From positions 1 to 10,198 of the forward strand of contig JBKOUY010000059.1 in NCBI GenBank assembly GCA_046723645.1: a DNA stretch of 10,198 nt. Reading direction: 5' to 3'. Origin of the DNA: DASQUK01 sp046723645 (GTDB lineage: Bacteria; Actinomycetota; Acidimicrobiia; Acidimicrobiales; VFJN01). The notes below the pieces were generated by a model. The model had not been told where the DNA came from, did not search any database, and was given only the letters and a program-made list of their open reading frames with translations. How positions within the stretch are numbered: position 1 is the stretch's first letter; every line of letters starts with the position of its first letter. Both the position numbers and the translations under genes were made by a program. Shown here piece by piece: positions 1 to 4,580 of this stretch.

Positions 1-101
1 ACCAACAACAAGCTCGGTCTCGTCAAACGCATGGGCCTTACGGATTCGTCGACGCCGACAACTTCGCCGCCCGCGGCCTACTCCTCGGCCAGGCGCATTC
101 G
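1..101 (+). pseudogene. ISL3-family transposase, C-terminal remnant (frameshifted, cut by window edge)
   Basis: Frame 1 opens with TNNKLGLVKRM. After a frame change between 33 and 39, frame 3 continues with YGFVDADNFAARGLL. Joined, these read as the conserved C-terminal block of ISL3-type DDE transposases (xGxNNKxxxxKRxxYGFxxxxNF), recognised from family knowledge. The join needs two extra bases removed, one in the GGG run at 33-35 and one in the TT at 38-39. This is typical of decay or indel error. Frame 3 then stops at about 153 without further recognisable sequence. The rest of the transposase lies left of the window, so it is not possible to say whether the element is otherwise intact. 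No terminal inverted repeat was identified. Confidence 0.6.
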
Positions 102-351
102 GCCTTTCGAGTCGTAGGGGCAGCTGACGATCCCGAACCGGGTCTACCTTGCGGGTGATGTCTTCGAGCGGGTCAATGACGATGAGGGGCGCGCCCTTGA
201 CCGTATCGGGGCGCTCGGGATCGTGCGTCCTTTGGGCGACGGTGCCCTGCGGGTTCGTCCCCACTACCCCCGCCGTTTCCCGGACGGGAAGCGGCCGCCA
301 GGCGGAAGCCTGACGATCTTGGCCATGGTCGCGTAGCGGCGCCGCTCGAGC
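102..351. other. Unassigned stretch between two transposase remnants
   Basis: No gene is recognised here. The minus strand has one frame open from about 331 to the left edge, including the peptide GAPLIVIDPLEDITRKVDPV, but it has no convincing start, no ribosome binding site and no family I can name. Other frames are also open because of the high GC. It is most likely the debris of a mobile element. Confidence 0.4.
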
Positions 352-640
352 GTGACCAACGTCGGCTCCCCGGTGATCCTCGACATCGACGCGACGCTGG
401 TGGAGAGCCACTCGGAGAACAAGGCCGGCACCGCGGCGACCTACAAGGGCGGCTTCGGGTTCCGCACGCTGTTGTGCTTCGCCGATGCCACCGGTGAGAC
501 GCTGGCCGCGCTGTTGTGGCCCGGCAACGCCGGGCCAGCACCAGCGCCGATCACCTGTGCGTGTTGGACATGGTTCTTCGTCGAGCTCGCGGCGGCATTG
601 CCGCGGCCGGCGGCGACCCGTCCGCGATCGGCTCGGTCAT
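352..640 (+). pseudogene. IS1380-family transposase, internal fragment (frameshifted)
   Basis: Frame 1 reads VILDIDATLVESHSENKAG and then YKGGFGFRTLLCFADATGE and LLWPGNAG. This is the first catalytic-Asp block of IS1380-type DDE transposases (consensus DIDATLVxxHSEK...YKxGFGxxPLxxFxD...LRPGNAG). Around 525-530 the reading jumps to frame 3, which continues with STSADHLCVLDMVL, the next expected block. Family members are roughly 400-500 residues. Only about 75 residues are recognisable here, with no N-terminus and no later catalytic residues. It is therefore a dead fragment, apparently truncated on both sides. Downstream of about 600 no frame gives a recognisable continuation before the CarD-like gene begins. 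Confidence 0.65.
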
Positions 641-783
641 CTTCCCGTTGCGCGAGAAGTTCGGCGATAGCGGCACCCGGGCTGACCGCGCCCAACGCGG
701 CCCTTGGTCGGCCCACACGACAACCCCGCCGGGTGGACACCTGCTCCGAACCGGCACACTGGGCGACACTTCCACCGAGCATC

Positions 784-788
784 GGAGG
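784..788 (+). promoter_or_regulatory. Ribosome binding site of the CarD-like gene
   Basis: GGAGG at 784-788 lies 6 bases before GTG 795. It fixes the start there, although the same frame is open back to 516 through the unrelated transposase debris. Confidence 0.75.
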
Positions 789-794
789 TTCACG

Positions 795-1307
795 GTGGTC
801 TTCGAAATCGGTGCGAAGGTCATCTATCCATCTCACGGGGTCGCGGAGATCGTCGGCCGCGAGTCACAAGTGATCAACGGCGCAACGGAGACGTACCTGG
901 TGTTGTCGGTTCTCCAACCCGGCTGGGGGACCAGGGGCTGGATGAAGGTGTCGCTCCCCGAGGACCGGGCCGAGGCCCTGGGTGTCCGAGCGGCGATCTC
1001 ACGAGAGGACGCATCCGACGTCATCGAGCTGCTCGGAATGAGCGACGTGCACGTGCCGGAGAACTGGTCGCGGCGATTCAAGAACCACCAGGAGAAGCTG
1101 AGGTCTGGCGACGTCTATGCGTGTGCCGAGGTGGTCCGGAACCTCGCCCTCCGCCAACGCAGGGCCTCGCTGGCCGCTGCCGAGAAGGCGATGTATGCGC
1201 GCGCCCGCCACAGCTTGATCTCGGAGCTCGCGGTTTCATGGGGAATCGGGGACGACGAGGCAGAGACCCGTGTCGATGGCGCGCTGGAACCGCTCGTCGC
1301 TGACTGA
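795..1307 (+). CDS. CarD-family transcriptional regulator (RNA polymerase-binding), divergent paralogue
   Basis: The 170-residue product matches the CarD family along its whole length. The N-terminal RNA-polymerase-interacting Tudor-like domain (about 1-68) contains FEIGAKVIYPSHGVAEI and ETYLVLSV. The helical C-terminal DNA-binding domain contains NWSRRFKNHQEKLRSGD, and W91 matches the tryptophan that wedges into the upstream edge of the transcription bubble in Mycobacterium CarD. From family knowledge, CarD binds the beta subunit and stabilises open promoter complexes, chiefly at rRNA and growth promoters. Start GTG 795 is supported by GGAGG at 784-788. Compared with the mycobacterial protein (162 residues) there are about six extra residues, including GWGTRGWM (44-50), in the N-terminal beta-sheet. 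The main carD is normally beside ispD. This copy is flanked by transposase debris and a pseudogene, so it is probably an accessory paralogue. Family assignment is sure; the role of the copy is inferred. Confidence 0.9.
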   Translation: MVFEIGAKVIYPSHGVAEIVGRESQVINGATETYLVLSVLQPGWGTRGWMKVSLPEDRAEALGVRAAISREDASDVIELLGMSDVHVPENWSRRFKNHQEKLRSGDVYACAEVVRNLALRQRRASLAAAEKAMYARARHSLISELAVSWGIGDDEAETRVDGALEPLVAD

Positions 1308-1331
1308 CCGGTTCGGTGGTGGCTAGCGCAA

Positions 1332-1350
1332 CCGAGCCTCCCAGGCTCGG
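1332..1350. terminator. Hairpin between convergent genes
   Basis: CCGAGCCT / AGGCTCGG form a perfect 8-bp stem with a 3-base CCC loop, 25 bases after the CarD-like stop. No T-run follows. It lies between the plus-strand CarD-like gene and a minus-strand remnant ending at 1409, so it could act on either strand. Confidence 0.5.
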
Positions 1351-1408
1351 CCGGGCGGGCCACTGAGAGCCAGCGAATCGCGAGCTGTCGCGCATGGCTC
1401 GGCCGTCT

Positions 1409-1919
1409 TCATGCCGCCGAAGTCGACTGGGGTGTCCGGTAGCCGTGGTACCGCCGTCGTTCACCCGAGCCCCGCCCAAAATGGTTCCAGTCGGGGAGTT
1501 GAAGTCGGCGGTGAGAGACCCGGGGGAGCAACAGCACCGCGTGGAGGAACGACTCGCGGTCGGGCCACGGCGTAGAGGTTGATGTCGTGGCCCCAATCCT
1601 GTAGCGCTTGGACCAACGAGAGGGTGGTGTCCTGGGGCCCAGGCCACCGAGAAGCGGCTGATCCCCCAGCCGGCCATCATCCGCAGTACGTCGCGAGCCC
1701 GCCTCGGTGCAGAGAATACAAGCGGTCCCAGGAAGTCGACCGGGCACTGCACGATCGGTCCGGGGTGGGCCGACCGCAATCGGCGCAATTCCTCGGCTCC
1801 GACCGCTCGATGGAAGTGTTGAACAAGAGGAGATCGTCCTCGAACTCGTGCCGCTGGACTAGCGCCAATACCTCGTCCAGGACGCACCGCACGGGCGAGG
1901 GGGCCCGCCGCCCCACCGA
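1409..1919 (-). pseudogene. Phosphodiesterase-like protein (possibly glycerophosphodiester phosphodiesterase fold), multiply frameshifted
   Basis: No single frame covers this stretch, but protein-like sequence hops between minus-strand frames in order. The pieces are VLDEVLALVQRHEFEDDLLL, then GAEELRRLRSAHPGPIVQC and ARDVLRMMAGWGISRFSVAW, then LVQALQDWGHDINLYAV, then DRESFLHAVLLLPR, SLTADFN, and finally PDWNHFGRGSGERRRYHGY before a stop at 1409-1411. At least four frame changes are needed. The layout (a strand ending in LLLF, a helix, then DINLYAV and a late LTADF) resembles the second half of a GDPD-type TIM barrel. That is a weak, memory-based resemblance and the family remains uncertain. 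About 165 residues survive and the N-terminal half is missing. Its upstream end abuts the stop of the universal stress gene on the same strand, suggesting a former operon or a deletion junction. Confidence 0.5.
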
Positions 1920-2783
1920 TCACGTTCCGGCGTCGAGCGGGACGACCAGGGCCGGCACCTCGATGTCATGGACGATGCGGGGGGTATGGCTGCCGAACAG
2001 TGCGCGCCAAGGTCGCGTCCGGCGGTGCGACCCGACCACGAGCAATGCCGCGGTGCGGTCGACGAGCCTGACCAGGCCGTCGCGCACGCTGATGGGGTCG
2101 TAAGCCACCCGGGTGTCAATGGTGCATCTGGCGTCGGCGGCGCGCGCCGCAAGGTCGGCGACGTAGCCCTCGGGGTCGGCCGGCCCGCGGGCCCGATGGA
2201 GGGGCTGGCCCTCACGAAACGATGGGGGCACCGGTTCGGCCACGGTGGCGATGACGAGCCGGTTGCCCAGGCGTGTCGCCCAGCCCTGGGCGATGGCGAC
2301 CAGGGTGTGGTCAGTGGCGGCGCCGTCGACGGCTACGACGACCGGCGCGTCGCCGGCGCGCGGTGGTCGGGCCTGGGGTCCGACGAGCATCACCGGGTCG
2401 GTGGCGCGGTCGAGCACCGCGCTCGCGGTCGAACCGAGCACCGTCGCGCGGCGATCGCGTCCGTGGGTCGCGAGACACGCCAGGCCGGGCGGCTCGCCCC
2501 GGGTGGCGGCGACGATCGTGTCACCGACATCGTCGCCCCGGGCCATGTCCCGGCTCGACACCGCGTGGCGGCGAGTCAGCCCGTCGAGGTAGCGGATGGC
2601 GGACGCGGTGTCCCGCGCCCCCGACACGACCTCGATGACGTGGATCTCCGCCCCGAGTGCGTGGGCGGCCCAGACGGCGACCGGCAGGGCCCGCTCGGCG
2701 AACGGCGAGCCGTCAACCGGCACCACGACTCGGCCGATGTCGACTGGGTCAACCGGGCCACGGTCAGTCCGCTCTGCTGGCAC
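1920..2783 (-). CDS. Tandem-domain universal stress protein (UspA family)
   Basis: The product has two UspA domains in one chain of about 287 residues, the size usual for actinobacterial tandem Usp proteins. Domain 1 (about 17-135) starts IGRVVVPVDGSPFAERAL and ends ATHGRDRRATVLGS...DPVMLVG. Domain 2 (about 145-287) starts PVVVAVDGAATDHTLVAIA and ends GSHRRTRPWRALFGS...VPALVVPLD. Family knowledge: these cytosolic proteins bind ATP through G-x2-G-x9-G(S/T) and act in stress, redox or hypoxia survival. Both motifs are imperfect here: A-T-H-G with an 8-residue gap in domain 1, and G-S-H-R in domain 2, so nucleotide binding is uncertain. The start is unclear. GTG 2783 is chosen because the Usp fold begins just after it; GTG 2819 or ATG 3029 are in frame, but the extra sequence is not Usp-like. 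No good ribosome binding site is seen. The gene is intact although its neighbours are broken. Confidence 0.85.
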   Translation of the reverse strand: MPAERTDRGPVDPVDIGRVVVPVDGSPFAERALPVAVWAAHALGAEIHVIEVVSGARDTASAIRYLDGLTRRHAVSSRDMARGDDVGDTIVAATRGEPPGLACLATHGRDRRATVLGSTASAVLDRATDPVMLVGPQARPPRAGDAPVVVAVDGAATDHTLVAIAQGWATRLGNRLVIATVAEPVPPSFREGQPLHRARGPADPEGYVADLAARAADARCTIDTRVAYDPISVRDGLVRLVDRTAALLVVGSHRRTRPWRALFGSHTPRIVHDIEVPALVVPLDAGT

Positions 2784-3087
2784 GACGTGCAGTCTCGTCC
2801 TCTTGAAAGGCCGGCCCACGGCGACGGACGCTCGACGTGAGCACACGCCCGCCAGGGCGGCCGGCGCCTTCGCCCGCCTACAGGTGGTCCACCGACGGCG
2901 CCCCTTCAAGGCCAGCCTGGCGGTGGTCGAGCGCTGGGCTTGCCGCCATGGCCATCGGCCAGGTCCGACTACGACGGGCCGCCCGGCCCTCGCCGGCGCC
3001 GTCGGACGACCGGAACAGGAGCGGCACATCCGATCAATCCATCTGTGAAGGCCATGGAATGCACGGGCAAGGAGGATACGGCGACCA
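2784..3087. other. Divergent intergenic region, no gene recognised
   Basis: This lies between the minus-strand universal stress gene and the plus-strand ATPase remnant. All frames give low-complexity Arg/Pro/Ala translations. The only notable site is AAGGAGG at 3069-3075, a full Shine-Dalgarno match, 12 bases before GTG 3088 of the ATPase remnant. The spacing is longer than ideal. No clear promoter hexamers are visible. Confidence 0.5.
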
Positions 3088-3438
3088 GTGGACAGTAAGG
3101 GCCCAGCCCGTGCACCGGTCCGGCCTCACTGCGCCACCCGGGCTACGACGTCCGCCAGCTTGAAGGTCGCCCTCACACGAGCGGAGCAGGACCGTCGTCG
3201 CGAAGAACGGCTCGGGGGGCCATCGGGAAACCACGACGATGTCTTCCACGACGACGGCCACGTGCTGCGGACCCCGACCAAGCTGCTCGACGACGCGTCC
3301 AGTGCCCACCGCAAGCTGGATCCGGCCGGCGGCCTCCAGGACGCCCAGCTCGACAACGGCGCCCGCGTCCACATCGTCTACGGCGACGTGGCCAGCATCT
3401 GGCATGTCCCACTCGACCAGGTCATCGAGCGACGCGAA

Positions 3439-3460
3439 CCGGGCCTGTGTGCAGGCCCGG
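3439..3460. repeat. Perfect inverted repeat (fold-back hairpin) inside the ATPase remnant
   Basis: CCGGGCCTG (3439-3447) and CAGGCCCGG (3452-3460) are exact reverse complements around a 4-base TGTG loop. It sits at the right-hand junction of a segment that reads CpaF-like only on the opposite strand (see findings). Confidence 0.8.
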
Positions 3461-3654
3461 CCCTCGATCGTGTTCGCCGGCCATCCCGGCGCCGGCAAGA
3501 CGACGCTTAGGTCGTGCACCGCGGCCGAGCTCGGCCCAGCGCTGCGTGTGGTCCGGCCCGGCCCTCGATCGTGTTCGCCGGCCATCCCGGCGCCGGCAAG
3601 ACGACGCTTAGGTCGTGCACCGCGGCCGAGCTCGGCCCAGCGCTGCGTGTGGTC
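3454..3654 (+). repeat. Exact 100-bp direct tandem repeat of the Walker A coding segment
   Basis: Bases 3454-3553 and 3555-3654 are identical by direct comparison, separated by a single C at 3554 (period 101). The flanking bases differ (A 3453 against C 3554; C 3554 against G 3655), so these are the exact limits. Each copy encodes the GHPGAGKTT P-loop (3479-3505 and 3580-3606). The 101-base period shifts the reading frame, so one copy at most could be translated with its downstream sequence. Replication slippage or an assembly error could each produce it. Confidence 0.95.
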
Positions 3655-4038
3655 GTGGTCGAGGAGGTCTTCGGGGCCGACCTCCTGCTACCCAACGTCG
3701 CCCACATGCAGACCCGCGCGGCCCGCTCCGACCGCGAGCCGGTCGATCTGCGGCGGCTCGTGGCGGGTTCCTGCGCATGGCGCCCGACGTGGCCATCGTC
3801 CGCGAGGTGCGGGACCGAGGCGCTGCCGCTGTCGCTGACAATTGCCGCGACGTCATGCGTGCTGCACGAGGGCTGCGACGCGCACGTACATGACCGGGTG
3901 CAATGCTCCAGAGCCCACCTGGACTGAACAGCAACCGGCGGACGGTCTCGCCGGTTGCCCCCCACGCGGCCGCGGGCTCCCGTAGCTGGAGGGGCCTCCA
4001 AACACGTGTCCCGATTCATTCGGCGGAAATCGCCAGAC

Positions 4039-4059
4039 GTGGTCCCACCGTGGTCCCAC
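4039..4059. repeat. Direct repeat GTGGTCCCAC x2, 11-base period
   Basis: GTGGTCCCAC occurs at 4039-4048 and again at 4050-4059 with one base between. The spacing is about one helical turn, as for paired protein-binding sites. It lies 99 bases from the tRNA 3' end. Confidence 0.7.
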
Positions 4060-4088
4060 AAATGCCGGCGAATCTCGGGCGAAAACGG

Positions 4089-4142
4089 GTCAACAGCAGT
4101 CAACACCGCAGCCCGCTGACCAGGACAAACTCCCAGGTCAAC
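4089..4142. repeat. GTCAAC direct repeats
   Basis: GTCAAC occurs at 4089-4094, 4099-4104 (10-base period) and 4137-4142. Six-base repeats are weak evidence alone. They are noted because two are helically phased and all lie within 70 bases of the tRNA 3' end. Confidence 0.5.
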
Positions 4143-4157
4143 GCCTACATCCAGCGG

Positions 4158-4229
4158 CGCCCTCGGCGGGATTCGAACCCACGCACACGGCTCCGGAGGC
4201 CGATGCTCTATCCCCTGAGCTACGAGGGC
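4158..4229 (-). tRNA. tRNA-Arg (anticodon CCG)
   Basis: The minus strand folds into a complete 72-nt cloverleaf. The acceptor is GCCCTCG/CGAGGGC with discriminator G, and the D stem is GCTC/GAGC with an 8-base loop. The anticodon stem TCGGC/GCCGT has a U-U opposition at 27-43. The anticodon loop is CTCCGGA with CCG at plus positions 4194-4196, reading the CGG arginine codon. A 4-base variable loop follows, then T stem GTGGG/CCCGC with loop TTCGAAT. CCA is not encoded (CCG follows the discriminator), as is common in actinobacteria. The 3' end points left, toward the decayed region. Arginyl-tRNA synthetase is encoded about 350 bases away on the other strand. Confidence 0.95.
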
Positions 4230-4239
4230 AGGAAGGGAC

Positions 4240-4245
4240 AGGGTA
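4240..4245 (-). promoter_or_regulatory. Possible -10 element of tRNA-Arg
   Basis: On the minus strand TACCCT (TANNNT pattern) ends 10 bases before the tRNA 5' end. No convincing -35 hexamer is seen upstream. Confidence 0.35.
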
Positions 4246-4340
4246 GCGCCCGCCTCCGGAGCGGCCGAACCGGCGACACCTGGTGGGCGGCAATCCAGCC
4301 GGCGGGGGCGCCTCGAATGCGCGGTGACCACCACCGACAC

Positions 4341-4346
4341 AGGAGG
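4341..4346 (+). promoter_or_regulatory. Strong ribosome binding site of the small membrane peptide
   Basis: AGGAGG at 4341-4346, 6 bases before ATG 4353, is the best-spaced full Shine-Dalgarno in the right half of the window. It is the main reason to accept a 37-codon gene. Confidence 0.65.
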
Positions 4347-4352
4347 CACGCC

Positions 4353-4466
4353 ATGAACCGTCCCGCGAAGATCCTCGCCGGTGTCGTCGCTGCTGCGGCG
4401 ACCGCCACGCTGGTCTGGATGCCCACGGTGATCCTGGCCGGCATCAGCTTCAACGGCATCGACTGA
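4353..4466 (+). CDS. Small single-span membrane peptide, 37 residues, unknown function
   Basis: A 37-codon frame runs from ATG 4353 to TGA 4464-4466. It has the form of a small membrane protein: a short basic N-terminus (MNRPAK), one hydrophobic stretch of about 25 residues (ILAGVVAAAATATLVW, then MPTVILAGISF) and a short polar tail (NGID). A signal-anchor is more likely than a cleaved signal because nothing mature would remain. Support comes from the near-perfect AGGAGG, and from a strong hairpin at 4495-4534 ending the transcript 28 bases after the stop. It stands alone between tRNA-Arg and argS. I recognise no family. Chance is the main alternative, since short Ala/Val-rich frames are common in GC-rich DNA. 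Confidence 0.55.
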   Translation: MNRPAKILAGVVAAAATATLVWMPTVILAGISFNGID

Positions 4467-4494
4467 CCAGCCCGAAGTCACGGGCGTCTGCAGG

Positions 4495-4534
4495 CACGAC
4501 CCGCCGGGAACGCATGCCGGCCCGGCGGGTCGTG
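4495..4534. terminator. Long hairpin between the small peptide gene and argS
   Basis: CACGACCCGCCGGG (4495-4508) and CCCGGCGGGTCGTG (4521-4534) form a perfect 14-bp stem with a 12-base loop. No T-run follows, as is common for actinobacterial terminators. It would end the small-peptide transcript and insulate argS. Confidence 0.75.
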
Positions 4535-4538
4535 TCGC

Positions 4539-4544
4539 TACGAT
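4539..4544 (+). promoter_or_regulatory. Candidate -10 element for argS-lysA
   Basis: TACGAT fits the actinobacterial TANNNT -10 pattern. It lies 36 bases before the argS ATG, just after the hairpin, predicting a leader of about 30 nt. The -35 region falls inside the hairpin's right arm and shows no TTGACA-like hexamer. The same hexamer occurs before hom. Confidence 0.45.
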
Positions 4545-4580
4545 CGATCCACCCCGTCCCTCCAGACGACCCGGTGGACC

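Larger units (their letters stand above)
3088..3927 (+). pseudogene. CpaF/TadA-type (type II/IV secretion) ATPase remnant
   Basis: The pieces follow the CpaF order. HVLRTPTKLLDDA and LDNGARVHIVYGDV (about 3262-3391) belong to the N-terminal half. ARPSIVFAGHPGAGKTTLRS is the Walker A block, followed by VVVEEVFGADLLLPNVAHMQ and DLRRLVAG. FLRMAPDVAIVREVRD lies around the Walker B site, then EALPLSLT. Family knowledge: CpaF/TadA hexamers power Flp/Tad pilus assembly. The gene is dead for several reasons. The Walker A segment is duplicated out of frame (3454-3654). The Walker B block is in another frame through indels near 3766 and 3814. The G of the usual VGEVR is R. The following His-box (TxHA) is absent before the stop at 3925-3927. 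Typical members exceed 350 residues. No other tad genes are in the window. GTG 3088 with AAGGAGG upstream may have been the start. Confidence 0.7.
3928..4157. other. Gene-free segment flanking the tRNA 3' end; candidate attachment region
   Basis: No coding frame here looks real. The segment carries phased short direct repeats (annotated separately) and touches the 3' end of tRNA-Arg, the usual target of tyrosine-recombinase integration. No integrase gene and no second copy of the tRNA 3' segment were found in the window, so attachment-site status is only inferred. Confidence 0.35.

Noticed and set aside
516..794. N-terminal extension of the CarD-like protein in the same frame
   Set aside because: The extension encodes transposase debris (ADHLCVLDMVL). 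The ribosome binding site at 784-788 and the conserved family start point to GTG 795.
1968..2840. A 290-residue plus-strand frame opposite the universal stress gene
   Set aside because: It is a Gly/Arg-rich shadow. The minus strand carries two clear UspA domains.
3034..3585. A minus-strand gene opposite the CpaF remnant
   Set aside because: Apart from the short LDDLVEWDM stretch, which is better explained as a local inversion, it has no recognisable content, while the plus strand has ordered CpaF blocks.
3903..4466. A 187-residue plus-strand frame ending with the small membrane peptide
   Set aside because: It reads through the antisense of tRNA-Arg. Only the last 37 codons have their own ribosome binding site.
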